64,000 nucleotides of DNA from JANPBY01 sp963851405. GTDB taxonomy: Bacteria; Actinomycetota; Actinomycetes; DATJPE01. The stretch spans positions 248,001 through 312,000 of the forward strand of contig CAWKPB010000006.1 in NCBI GenBank assembly GCA_963851405.1, written 5' to 3'. Below are positions 1 through 8,082 of the stretch, one piece after another (position 1 is the first letter of the stretch; each line of letters starts with the position of its first letter). The position numbers were made by a program, and so were the translations under genes. Under the pieces are notes generated by a model, which made no database searches, was not told the origin of the DNA, and worked only from the letters and a program-made list of their open reading frames with translations.

Positions 1-19
1 CGTAGGCCGGAGGCTGGCT

Positions 20-622
20 GTGACCCCTGAGAGCCCGGACGGCCCGCTTGCGGCTGACCCGCAGTCCGCACGCCGGCTCGTCGGCGAACAGGGGTTGCTG
101 TTCGAGGCGGCGGTCAGTTCGCTTCCAGACGACGTCGGGTACCGCGGTCCCACCGCTTGCTCAGCGGCCGGGATCACCTACCGACAGCTCGACTATTGGG
201 CCCGAACTGGACTGGTCGAGCCGACCGTTCGCCCGGCCCACGGATCCGGGACTCAGCGACTGTATTCGTTTCGCGACATCCTGGTGCTGAAGATCGTCAA
301 GCGGCTTCTGGACACGGGCGTTTCTCTGCAGCAGATCCGTACCGCGGTGCAGCATCTGCGTGACCGCGGAGTGGGAGACCTGGCCCAGATCACGCTGATG
401 AGCGACGGGGCCAGCGTGTATGAGTGCACCTCCGCCGATGAGGTCGTCGATCTGGTTCAGGGCGGTCAGGGCGTATTCGGTATCGCGGTGGGACGGGTAT
501 GGCGCGAGGTCGAGTTCTCCTTGGCCGCGCTTCCAAGCGAGCGCCCGGATGCCGAGGGTCCTCCGGCGGCCCACCCCGCGGATGAGCTGGCTCGCCGACG
601 CAGGTCACGCGCGACGGGCTGA
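20..622 (+). CDS. MerR-family transcriptional regulator (Rv1828-like)
   Basis: 200 aa DNA-binding protein. A MerR winged HTH lies at about residues 43-110: the helix-turn-helix contains GITYRQLDYWARTGLVEPT and the wing contains GSGTQRLYSFRDIL, followed by the usual VSLQQIRTAVQHLR dimer helix. The C-terminal part has no metal-binding Cys cluster, so it is not a mercury or copper sensor; it resembles the second MerR gene that sits near gcvP/garA in mycobacteria (Rv1828 type), whose ligand is not established. The GTG start is supported by GGAGG at 9-13, six bases upstream. The tail is a disordered, Arg-rich, Pro/Ala-rich stretch. It precedes the glycine riboswitch of gcvP, but nothing in the sequence shows that it regulates that gene. 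Confidence 0.85.
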   Translation: MTPESPDGPLAADPQSARRLVGEQGLLFEAAVSSLPDDVGYRGPTACSAAGITYRQLDYWARTGLVEPTVRPAHGSGTQRLYSFRDILVLKIVKRLLDTGVSLQQIRTAVQHLRDRGVGDLAQITLMSDGASVYECTSADEVVDLVQGGQGVFGIAVGRVWREVEFSLAALPSERPDAEGPPAAHPADELARRRRSRATG

Positions 623-707
623 TCTGCGCGCGTCAGGCGGGTGCGGCGCGGCTGGTCCCTAGGCCCACGGTCTGGTGACTAGACTCCCAACCGTCGTTGA
701 CCCCATT

Positions 708-922
708 CGGGAGAGATCCGCCACAGCCAGTGTCGGGCGCCGAAGGAGCAATTCTCCCCAGAACCTCTCAGGCGAGATGGACCGCGTGGGCGAGGCAACT
801 CTGGAAAGCGGACGTACGGCTGCCATCCGGCAGTGACGGCGTTCCACCGACGGTGCAAAGGGCGCCTGCGGCTGTCTGTCGCAAGGCGTCCTGAACCTCT
901 CAGGTGAAGATGACAGAGGGGG
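708..922 (+). promoter_or_regulatory. Tandem glycine riboswitch upstream of gcvP
   Basis: The leader holds two copies of the glycine aptamer signature. The first (about 708-810) has GGGAGAG, then GCGCCGAAGGAGCAA at 737-751, then ACCTCTCAGGCGAGATGGACCGC, closing near CTGGAAAG. The second (about 848-922) has ACCTCTCAGGTGAAGATGACAGAGGGG ending near 922, with a less typical 5' half. It ends about 58 bases before the gcvP start, as expected for a switch that activates glycine cleavage when glycine is high. Boundaries are approximate. Confidence 0.88.
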
Positions 923-979
923 AGCCTCACCGGGGCAGCGCGTGCCTCAGTGCCGTGCACCAAGCCGGAGGCTCTCGAA

Positions 980-3859
980 ATGACCCAGACCTCGACCGCC
1001 CGCCTCGCAGACCTTGAGGACGCGTCTGCCTTCGTGGAACGGCACCTGGGCCCTGACTCCCGGGCCCGAGACGCGATGCTGCGCGCGATTGATCGGCCCT
1101 CGCTCGATGCGCTGGTGTCCGAGGCGGTTCCAGCGAGCATCCGCAGCGACTCCCCACTTGGCCTTGGCCCCGGCCTCAGCGAGCCAGAGGTGATCGCCGA
1201 ACTGCGCGCCTTCGCCGCGAGGAACACCCCACACAAAGCCATGATCGGTCTGGGCTATCACGGGACCCACACGCCAGCCGTCATTCGGCGCAACGTCTTG
1301 GAGAACCCCGCCTGGTACACCGCCTACACGCCCTACCAAGCCGAGATCAGTCAAGGCCGGCTGGAGGCCTTGATCACGTTCCAAACCGTGGTGTCCGACC
1401 TCACGGGCCTGGCCACGGCGAACGCAAGCATGTTGGACGAGGCCACGGCCGCGGCCGAGGCCATGACGCTGTTGCGCCGAGCCGGACGGTCATCGAGTTC
1501 GGTCTTCGTCGTCGACGCTGATTGCCACCCGCAGACCATCGCGGTGATGCGCACGCGCGCCGAACCACTCGGCATCGAGATCGTTGAGATCGATCTGTCG
1601 TCCGGCTGGCCGGGCACGGACTGCTTCGGCCTGCTCACGCAGTACCCGGGGTCCTCCGGAGCCGTACGCGACCTGCGTCCCCTCATCGAATCCGCCAAGA
1701 ACGCTGGAGTCGGCGTCGCGGTGGCGTCGGACCTGTTGGCCTTGACGATTCTGACCCCGCCGGGGGAGATGGGTGCCGATGTTGTCGTGGGCTCCAGCCA
1801 GCGTTTCGGAGTTCCCCTGGGTTTTGGTGGGCCGCACGCGGGCTTCCTCGCCGTTCGCGCTGGTCTGGAACGGTCGATGCCTGGCCGCCTGGTCGGTGTG
1901 AGCGTGGACGCCGATGGACGCCCCGCTTACCGGCTCGCCTTGCAGACTCGCGAGCAACACATCAGACGGGAGAAGGCGACGTCCAACATCTGCACCGCGC
2001 AGGTCCTGCTGGCCGTCATGGCCGGCATGTATGCCGTGTGGCACGGACCTGAGGGGCTGCGGCGCATGGCCCAACGCACTCACCGACTGGCTGTGCTCCT
2101 AGCCGCTGGCCTGGAGGCGGAGGGCATGAGGCCGGCCACCCACCGAGTGTTCGACACCCTGACCGTGACTGCACCCGGTCGCGCCGCGGGTGCTGTGGCG
2201 GCAGCCCGGGAGCGGGGGATCGCCCTTCGCTTCGTCGACGGAGACACGGTGGCCATCGCCTGCGACGAGACCACCACGCGCGCTGACGTCGAAGCGATCT
2301 GGGCGTCTTTCGGGATCTCTCACGACATCAATGTCCTCGATGCAATCACCGACGATCCGCTACATGACCTCAGCCTCGAACGAACCACGCCCTATCTGAG
2401 TCACCCCGCCTTCCACCTTGATCGAAGCGAAACCGAGATGCTTCGCTACCTGCGGCGGCTGGCCGATTCAGATCTCGCGCTGGACCGGACGATGATCCCC
2501 TTGGGCTCCTGCACGATGAAGCTCAATGCGACGACTGAAATGGAGTCGATCACTTGGCCCGAGTTCTCCGACCTGCACCCCTTCGCACCGTTGGAGGATT
2601 CCGCGGGGACCCGCGACCTGATCACTCAGCTTGAAGCCATGCTCATCGAGATCACGGGGTACGACGCTGTCTCGCTGCAGCCGAACGCGGGCAGCCAAGG
2701 CGAATTCGCGGGGTTGCTGGCCATCCGCGCCTTCCATCGCTCACTGGGACATGACCAGAAGGATGTCTGCCTCATCCCGAGCAGCGCCCATGGGACCAAC
2801 GCGGCATCAGCGGTTATGGCCGGCTTGCGGGTGGTCGTGGTGGCCTGTGATGAAGACGGGAATGTCGACGTCGGCGACCTGCGGGCCAAGATCGCCATGC
2901 ACGAAGACCGGCTGGCGGCGTTGATGATCACCTACCCCTCGACGCACGGGGTGTTCGAGGAATCGGTGGGCGAGATCTGCGCCTTGGTGCACGACGCGGG
3001 CGGCCAGGTGTACGTGGACGGAGCCAACCTCAACGCGCTGGTCGGACTGGCCCGGCCCGGCAGGTTCGGCGCAGACGTGAGCCATCTCAACCTGCACAAG
3101 ACCTTCTGTATCCCGCATGGCGGTGGCGGTCCAGGGGTTGGGCCGATCGGAGTCGGCGCCCACCTGGCTCCGTTCCTTCCCAATCATCCGTTGGTCCCCG
3201 AGGCCGGCCCCGGAACCGGTGTCGGGCCCATTGCGGGGGCACCGTGGGGCAGCGCTGGGATTCTGCCCATTTCTTGGGCCTACATCCGGCTTATGGGAGC
3301 GGTGGGCCTCACCAGCGCGACGGAGGTCGCGATCCTCTCCGCAAACTATGTGGCGCACCGCCTCTCCCCCTTCTACCCGGTGCTCTACACCGGGCGTGGA
3401 GGCCTGGTAGCGCACGAGTGCATCATCGATCTGCGGAAAATCACGCGAGACACCGGTGTCACCGCCGAGGACGTCGCGAAACGCTTGATCGACTATGGCT
3501 TCCACGCGCCGACCCTGTCCTTCCCGGTTGCCGGCACGCTCATGATCGAACCGACCGAGTCGGAGGGACTGGCCGAGCTGGATCGGTTCTGCGAGGCCAT
3601 GGTCTCGATACGTGGCGAAATCGACCGGATCGCGGCGGGGGAGTGGGATCGTGACTCCTCGCCCCTCGCGCAAGCGCCGCATACTGCAGCGGAGTTGGCG
3701 GGAGAGTGGGATCACCCGTACTCCCGCCAGGAGGCTGCATATCCAGTGGCCTCGCTGCGCAGGGCCAAGTACTGGGCCCCGGTCCGACGTATCGATGGAG
3801 CGCATGGCGATAGGCACCTGATGTGCTCGTGTCCTCCAGTGGAAGCCTTCGCCGACTAG
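980..3859 (+). CDS. gcvP: Glycine dehydrogenase (decarboxylating), glycine cleavage P protein
   Basis: 959 aa, the usual length of the fused homodimeric P protein. It decarboxylates glycine with pyridoxal phosphate and passes the aminomethyl group to the H-protein lipoyl arm. The N-terminal half contains the GLGYHGTHTP and NPAWYTAYTPYQ signatures; the C-terminal half carries the PLP lysine in NLHKTFCIPHGGGGPG. The ATG at 980 is preferred over an in-frame upstream start at 950 because CGGAGG lies about ten bases upstream at 965-970 and homologues begin near this point. GcvT and GcvH are not in the window. Expression is probably controlled by the glycine riboswitch directly upstream. Confidence 0.97.
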   Translation: MTQTSTARLADLEDASAFVERHLGPDSRARDAMLRAIDRPSLDALVSEAVPASIRSDSPLGLGPGLSEPEVIAELRAFAARNTPHKAMIGLGYHGTHTPAVIRRNVLENPAWYTAYTPYQAEISQGRLEALITFQTVVSDLTGLATANASMLDEATAAAEAMTLLRRAGRSSSSVFVVDADCHPQTIAVMRTRAEPLGIEIVEIDLSSGWPGTDCFGLLTQYPGSSGAVRDLRPLIESAKNAGVGVAVASDLLALTILTPPGEMGADVVVGSSQRFGVPLGFGGPHAGFLAVRAGLERSMPGRLVGVSVDADGRPAYRLALQTREQHIRREKATSNICTAQVLLAVMAGMYAVWHGPEGLRRMAQRTHRLAVLLAAGLEAEGMRPATHRVFDTLTVTAPGRAAGAVAAARERGIALRFVDGDTVAIACDETTTRADVEAIWASFGISHDINVLDAITDDPLHDLSLERTTPYLSHPAFHLDRSETEMLRYLRRLADSDLALDRTMIPLGSCTMKLNATTEMESITWPEFSDLHPFAPLEDSAGTRDLITQLEAMLIEITGYDAVSLQPNAGSQGEFAGLLAIRAFHRSLGHDQKDVCLIPSSAHGTNAASAVMAGLRVVVVACDEDGNVDVGDLRAKIAMHEDRLAALMITYPSTHGVFEESVGEICALVHDAGGQVYVDGANLNALVGLARPGRFGADVSHLNLHKTFCIPHGGGGPGVGPIGVGAHLAPFLPNHPLVPEAGPGTGVGPIAGAPWGSAGILPISWAYIRLMGAVGLTSATEVAILSANYVAHRLSPFYPVLYTGRGGLVAHECIIDLRKITRDTGVTAEDVAKRLIDYGFHAPTLSFPVAGTLMIEPTESEGLAELDRFCEAMVSIRGEIDRIAAGEWDRDSSPLAQAPHTAAELAGEWDHPYSRQEAAYPVASLRRAKYWAPVRRIDGAHGDRHLMCSCPPVEAFAD

Positions 3860-3890
3860 CCGCCTGCGCCGGGCGTGCGACGATGGCCCA

Positions 3891-4958
3891 GTGACGGTTA
3901 TCGCGGCGGTAGGCACCGTTCTCGGCGACCATCGGTACGACCAGGCGTCGATCACTGACAGCTTTTCCCGCCATGTCGTGGGAGACGACCCCGCCGCGAC
4001 CGCTTTGCTGCGTCGTATCCATTCCAACACCGGGGTCCGAAGCCGGCACCTGGTTCTCCCACTCGAGGCCTATCCGGCGCTTGACGGGTTCACAGCCGCT
4101 AACGACGCATGGATTCGGGGCGCGGTTGACCTCGGGGGGCGTGCGGTGCGCGAGGCCTTGGACCTGGCCGGCCTCCGGCCAACCGATGTGGACCTGTTGA
4201 TGACCACCACGGTGACCGGCGTGGCTACTCCGTCGCTGGATGCCCGTCTGGTCGAGCCCTTGGGATTGCGTGACGATGTCAAGCGAATCCCGATGTTCGG
4301 GCTGGGTTGTGTGGCCGGGGCCGCTGGGTTGGCCCGGGTCCACGATTACCTCCTGGGCCACCCGGATGAGGTGGCCGTCCTACTTGCCGTCGAATTGTGT
4401 TCCCTCACGGTGCAGCGTGACGACCCCTCGATGGCCAATTTGGTGGGGTCGGGCCTCTTTGGGGACGGAGCGGCAGCTTTGGTCCTCGTCGGTGAACGCC
4501 GCGCGGAGACGATGGGCGTCATTGGCCCCCACGTAGTCGCGTCTCGCTCTCGCTTCTACGAGAACTCCGAGCGCGTCATGGGCTGGGACGTGGGCAGTTC
4601 TGGGCTGCGGATCGTGCTCGCGGCGACCGTCGCCGATGTCGTGAGAGGACATCTGGGTGCGGACGTCAAGGGATTCTTGGGCGATCACGGTCTGGACGTG
4701 GCGGATATCCGCCACTGGGTGGCCCACCCTGGGGGGCCGAAGGTGATCGACGCCGTCGTCGAGACGCTTGGGCTGCCGCAGGATGCCCTGCTGCCCACCC
4801 GCGAGTCGTTGGCTTCGATCGGCAATCTCTCCTCTGCTTCGGTGCTCCACGTGCTCGCCGACACCTTGGCCATCTCCCCGGCCGGAAGCCGAGAACCCGG
4901 TGTGGTTCTCGCCATGGGCCCGGGGTTCTGCTCAGAGCTCGTCCTGCTCCGCTGGTGA
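3891..4958 (+). CDS. Type III polyketide synthase (alkylpyrone/alkylresorcinol-type)
   Basis: 355 aa chalcone/stilbene-synthase-fold enzyme. The catalytic triad is visible: Cys140 in FGLGCVAGAAG, His279 in WVAHPGGPK and Asn312 in IGNLSSASV. Bacterial members with a long-chain acyl tunnel extend fatty acyl starters with malonyl-CoA to alkylpyrones or alkylresorcinols (Mycobacterium PKS18, Streptomyces SrsA). Followed 10 bases later by a methyltransferase and then a flavin hydroxylase, the srsABC order. The start is GTG at 3891 with no good ribosome binding site. The starter unit and ring type cannot be read from sequence alone. Confidence 0.93.
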   Translation: MTVIAAVGTVLGDHRYDQASITDSFSRHVVGDDPAATALLRRIHSNTGVRSRHLVLPLEAYPALDGFTAANDAWIRGAVDLGGRAVREALDLAGLRPTDVDLLMTTTVTGVATPSLDARLVEPLGLRDDVKRIPMFGLGCVAGAAGLARVHDYLLGHPDEVAVLLAVELCSLTVQRDDPSMANLVGSGLFGDGAAALVLVGERRAETMGVIGPHVVASRSRFYENSERVMGWDVGSSGLRIVLAATVADVVRGHLGADVKGFLGDHGLDVADIRHWVAHPGGPKVIDAVVETLGLPQDALLPTRESLASIGNLSSASVLHVLADTLAISPAGSREPGVVLAMGPGFCSELVLLRW

Positions 4959-4968
4959 CGGGCGCACG

Positions 4969-5508
4969 ATGACGTCGGTGAGCTGGTATGTCGCCCTCGT
5001 CGCTCTGGTTGCGTGCGAGCGCATAGCCGAGTTGGTGGTGTCCCAGCGCAATGCCGCATGGGCCTTCCGGCACGGTGGTGTCGAGACCGGCCGAGCCCAC
5101 TACCCCTTCATGGTGGTCCTGCACCTGGCCCTGCTCGTGGGATGCGTAGTCGAAGTGGCGGTCGCTGACCCGCCGTTTCTTCCCTTGCTGGGCTGGTCGA
5201 TGCTGGCGTTGGTTGTCGCTGCCCAAGCGCTGCGGTGGTGGAGTATCACCAGCCTGGGCGCCCGGTGGAACACCCGCGTGATTGTGGTGCCCGGGCTGGC
5301 CTTGGTCACCCGTGGGCCGTACCGCTGGTTTCGCCACCCCAATTACGTCGCTGTCGTGGTTGAAGGATTCGCCCTTCCCCTCGTGCACTCAGCGTGGATC
5401 ACCGCTTCGGTGTTCACCCTGCTCAATATCCCCTTGCTGGCCGTACGCCTCCGCGACGAAGAGCGGGCGCTTCGGACTGCACCATCAGCCGACGTGGGAA
5501 CCATCTGA
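4969..5508 (+). CDS. Isoprenylcysteine carboxyl methyltransferase-family protein (SrsB-like)
   Basis: 179 aa integral membrane methyltransferase with about four hydrophobic segments. The SAM-binding end carries the family signature: LVTRGPYRWFRHPNY, then a conserved Glu in VVEGFALPL, and the terminal RLRDEERAL. In Streptomyces srsB the equivalent protein O-methylates the alkylresorcinol phenol made by the neighbouring type III polyketide synthase. Its stop overlaps the next start by one base (TGATG), so the three genes are probably one transcript. I infer the substrate from neighbours; the family also includes unrelated lipid methyltransferases. Confidence 0.88.
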   Translation: MTSVSWYVALVALVACERIAELVVSQRNAAWAFRHGGVETGRAHYPFMVVLHLALLVGCVVEVAVADPPFLPLLGWSMLALVVAAQALRWWSITSLGARWNTRVIVVPGLALVTRGPYRWFRHPNYVAVVVEGFALPLVHSAWITASVFTLLNIPLLAVRLRDEERALRTAPSADVGTI

Positions 5509-6545
5509 TGGCCGTGGATCTCGTCGTGATCGGCGGAGGGCCGGTGGGCCTAGCCACAGCGCTCGGGGCCGCCCACTCGGGGCTCGGTGTCTGTGTCGCG
5601 GAGGCGAGGCCGACGCCCATCGACAAGGCGTGCGGCGAGGGTCTGATGCCATCCGCCGTCGCGTCCCTCGAAGCCCTGGGAGTCGACGTTGAGGGTCACC
5701 CGTTCGAGGGCATCACCTACGTCGATGAACAGGGACGTACGGCGGCAGCAGCCTTCCCAAGTGAGGCGGGGCGCGGTGTTCGGCGCCTGCACTTGCATGA
5801 GGTGCTGTCCAAGGCCGTGAGGGATGCAGGGATAGAGGTCGTGTCCTCGACGGCCCGTCTTGGCGCAGTGCGCCCTACTCACGTCGAGGTCCAGTTGGAC
5901 GACACCGTGCGTCTGGCGCGCTATGTCGCCGCGGCGGACGGCCTGCACTCACGCGTCCGACGGAGCTTGGGCCTGGGCTTGCCTCCACGAGGGCAGCCGC
6001 GCTACGGGCTTCGCCAACACTGGCGGGTTGCCCCATGGTCGACCCACGTCGAGGTCCATTGGTCGAGCGAGGCGGAGTTGTACGTGACACCCGTGTCCGA
6101 GCGGGAGGTGGGCGTTGCGGTCCTCACGAGCACTCGAGGGAAGACGTACTCGGACTGGGTTCGCTCCTTTCCCCAGGTCGAGCAGCGATTGCGCGGGGCC
6201 TCGGCCGGTTCGGCTGTTCTTGGCGCCGGGCCGCTTGAGCAGCGGACGCGCCGCCGGACTGCCGGACGTGTCCTGCTGGTGGGAGATGCGGCGGGTTACG
6301 TCGATGCCATCACCGGCGAAGGGCTGGCCGTCGGCTTCCGCCAGGCGGCCGAGCTGGCCAAGGCCGTGTGTGCGGACGAGCCGGAGGCGTATGAGATCGC
6401 CTGGCGGAGCGTCACGAGACCGTCTCGATTGATCACGTTGGGCCTGCTCCAAGTCACCCAGATGCGACCGGTTCGCTCTCGACTGGTCCCGGCAGCACAA
6501 GCCTTTCCAACTGTGTTCAACAGCGCCGTGGCCGCGCTGGCCTGA
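5508..6545 (+). CDS. FAD-dependent oxidoreductase/hydroxylase (SrsC-like)
   Basis: 345 aa flavoprotein of the UbiH/geranylgeranyl-reductase group. The FAD fold is shown by VVIGGGPVGLATALG at the N terminus, the DGLHSRVRR segment in the middle and GDAAGYVDAITGEGLAVGF near residue 260-280. In the srsABC pathway the equivalent flavoprotein hydroxylates the methylated alkylresorcinol ring to a hydroquinone that oxidises to a quinone. Its start overlaps the methyltransferase stop by one base. Function as a phenolic-lipid ring hydroxylase is inferred from position; it could also be a reductase of polyprenyl chains. Confidence 0.87.
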   Translation: MAVDLVVIGGGPVGLATALGAAHSGLGVCVAEARPTPIDKACGEGLMPSAVASLEALGVDVEGHPFEGITYVDEQGRTAAAAFPSEAGRGVRRLHLHEVLSKAVRDAGIEVVSSTARLGAVRPTHVEVQLDDTVRLARYVAAADGLHSRVRRSLGLGLPPRGQPRYGLRQHWRVAPWSTHVEVHWSSEAELYVTPVSEREVGVAVLTSTRGKTYSDWVRSFPQVEQRLRGASAGSAVLGAGPLEQRTRRRTAGRVLLVGDAAGYVDAITGEGLAVGFRQAAELAKAVCADEPEAYEIAWRSVTRPSRLITLGLLQVTQMRPVRSRLVPAAQAFPTVFNSAVAALA

Positions 6546-6568
6546 GCGCTGGTCTGAGGTGTCGCAGA

Positions 6569-7063
6569 TCACGTAGCGCCGTCGATCTCCTGCGCTTCGA
6601 ACAGCGAGGGTTGTTGGGTCATCCAGTCCGCCATCAGCACGGGGAAGCCTGCGATCCGTACGGCCCGCACGACGTGCGGGTCGTCATCGACCACCATGCC
6701 AATCGGCGTCTGCCGACCGAGGCGGCGAAGCACGCCCACCTTCACCACAGCGGAGGGGCGCCGGTCGGTGTCGGAGCGCATGTGCACGACCCCGGCGGGC
6801 AGCCCAGCGGCCGCCAACCAGCTCTCGGTTTCTGTCCGCCAGCGCTCGGGCCGCCCGGTCAGGTAGATCAACGTGTGCTCCGACGCCAGGCGGACGGCGA
6901 CCGCACGACCCTCGGGCAGCACCGGGTCTCGCACGCAGGCGCGAAAAAACGCCTCCCAGTCCTTGGGCCGTCGATCCAGGTATTCAAGACGGTGGCGAAC
7001 ATCGGCCACGACGCCGTCGATATCCATCACGGCGAGCGGCCTGCGCGCCGGCTCCTCGGACAC
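6569..7063 (-). CDS. HAD-superfamily phosphatase, polynucleotide-kinase-3'-phosphatase-like
   Basis: 164 aa. The HAD nucleophile motif is VMDIDGVVAD (residues ~12-21), motif II is IYLTGRPERWR and motif III/IV is MVVDDDPHVVRA. There is no cap domain, which fits phosphatases acting on large substrates such as nucleic acid or protein; the AAA kinase domain found in full polynucleotide kinases is absent. Start GTG at 7063, six bases after a TAACTT box, so the mRNA is probably leaderless. It is divergent from the thioesterase gene with only 34 bases between them. Substrate unknown. Confidence 0.8.
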   Translation of the reverse strand: MSEEPARRPLAVMDIDGVVADVRHRLEYLDRRPKDWEAFFRACVRDPVLPEGRAVAVRLASEHTLIYLTGRPERWRTETESWLAAAGLPAGVVHMRSDTDRRPSAVVKVGVLRRLGRQTPIGMVVDDDPHVVRAVRIAGFPVLMADWMTQQPSLFEAQEIDGAT

Positions 7064-7069
7064 ACCCGC

Positions 7070-7075
7070 AAGTTA
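7070..7075 (-). promoter_or_regulatory. -10 box of leaderless HAD phosphatase gene
   Basis: TAACTT on the minus strand, then six bases, then the GTG at 7063. It sits back to back with the thioesterase promoter in a 34-base divergent spacer. No clear -35. Confidence 0.45.
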
Positions 7076-7083
7076 CCAGCCGG

Positions 7084-7089
7084 TAGCAT
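7084..7089 (+). promoter_or_regulatory. -10 box of leaderless thioesterase gene
   Basis: TAGCAT followed by eight bases and the ATG at 7098, with no Shine-Dalgarno sequence between. No clear -35. Confidence 0.4.
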
Positions 7090-7097
7090 CGCTACTC

Positions 7098-7547
7098 ATG
7101 AGCGACGCATTCGCTGGTCTGCAACACGCAGTTCCGTTCGTCCGCAGCCTCGGGCTCGAAGAAGTCGAGTCCTCTACGGAGCGGACCGTGCTCCGTCTGC
7201 CCGACGTCGAGTCGCAGCGAAACCACGTCGGCGGCCCGCATGCGGGAGCGATGTTCAGTCTGGGGGAGTCCGCGAGTGGCACGCTCGTTCTCACGCATTT
7301 CGCTGAGGTACTCGACCGAGCCACCCCCCTCGCTGTCGAAGCGACCATCCGGTACGTGGCGCTCGCCCTCGGCCCGATTGACGCGACGGCCACCATGGCG
7401 CGAGCGCCCCACGAGGTCCTGGATGAGCTGGCCAACGGCGCCCGACCGGAGTTCGACGTCGAAGTCGCCCTGACGGACCGAGCCGGGACCCCAACGGCGG
7501 AGATGACCGTGCGCTGGACGTTGAAGCCGAACCGCCGGGCCGCCTGA
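7098..7547 (+). CDS. Hot-dog fold thioesterase-like protein (DUF4442/YiiD C-terminal-like)
   Basis: 149 aa. The hot-dog signature includes NHVGGPHAGAMFSLGESASG around residues 43-62, where the HAGAMFSLGE helix normally carries the catalytic acid, and a C-terminal strand AEMTVRWTLKPN. Members hydrolyse acyl-CoA or acyl-ACP thioesters or are of unknown function; the acyl substrate cannot be told here. ATG at 7098 is chosen because upstream in-frame sequence overlaps the divergent phosphatase gene and a TAGCAT box lies eight bases before it. Confidence 0.78.
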   Translation: MSDAFAGLQHAVPFVRSLGLEEVESSTERTVLRLPDVESQRNHVGGPHAGAMFSLGESASGTLVLTHFAEVLDRATPLAVEATIRYVALALGPIDATATMARAPHEVLDELANGARPEFDVEVALTDRAGTPTAEMTVRWTLKPNRRAA

Positions 7548-7568
7548 CTACCTCAGCGAGACGGGCGA

Positions 7569-7626
7569 GCGCAACACCTGGTTGACGAATGGTTGCGCGT
7601 GACCATGAGGTTGACGTAGGGTTGCG
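7569..7626 (+). promoter_or_regulatory. Promoter and operator of the Xre-RES operon
   Basis: Two direct repeats of GGTTGACGwAkGGTTGCG lie at 7580-7597 and 7609-7626 (29 bases start to start). A perfect 7-base inverted repeat, GCGCAAC at 7569-7575 and GTTGCGC at 7592-7598, overlaps the first. A -35 TTGCGC (7593-7598), 18-base spacer and -10 TAGGGT (7617-7622) lie inside the repeats, and the ATG follows six bases after the -10. This fits autorepression by the HTH antitoxin. Confidence 0.6.
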
Positions 7627-7628
7627 TC

Positions 7629-8081
7629 ATGCGCAAGTCCGCACTCTTGATGCTCCCCCCGGATCAGGCCGCTGAACGGGTAGCCAGAGACGCTGACGCT
7701 ACGTGGGCGCGTGCCTTCCTGAAGCAACTCGAGAGCAAGCTCGAAACCGAGCCGGGGGAGCGGGACCTCGAGCGTTTCATGCAGACGTGGGATGTCCCTG
7801 CCGCGGGCGTGGCCCGCATCTTCGGGGTGACTCGCCAAGCAGTAGCGAAATGGCGCCGTCATGGGGTGCCCGCAGATCGCGCGTCCGCAGTCGCTGATCT
7901 CGGGGCGGCGACCGACGTCTTGTTGCGCTACGTGCGCCCGGAGCGCATACCGGCTGTGGTTCGGCGCCCGGCGGACCTGCTCGGCGGCCGCAGCCTGGTC
8001 GAACTCGTGGAGGCTGGTGACACGGAGTCGGTACGGCTGAACGTCGCGGCGATGGTCGATCTGCGGCGGGTAGCGCCCTGA
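7629..8081 (+). CDS. Xre/MbcA/ParS-type antitoxin
   Basis: 150 aa, first gene of a two-gene toxin-antitoxin operon. A helix-turn-helix spans about residues 52-80 (VPAAGVARIFGVTRQAVAKWRR), and the C-terminal half contains the toxin-binding segment typical of the family (RRPADLLGGRSLVELVEAGD). Such antitoxins bind and cap a RES-domain toxin and repress their own promoter. The stop is followed one base later by the toxin start. The ATG at 7629 has no Shine-Dalgarno sequence but follows TAGGGT by six bases, so translation is probably leaderless. Confidence 0.86.
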   Translation: MRKSALLMLPPDQAAERVARDADATWARAFLKQLESKLETEPGERDLERFMQTWDVPAAGVARIFGVTRQAVAKWRRHGVPADRASAVADLGAATDVLLRYVRPERIPAVVRRPADLLGGRSLVELVEAGDTESVRLNVAAMVDLRRVAP

Positions 8082-8082
8082 C

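Noticed and set aside
2807..4030. 407-codon open frame opposite gcvP and the polyketide synthase gene
   Set aside because: It spans two real genes on the other strand and shows no protein motif; long antisense frames are common at this GC content.
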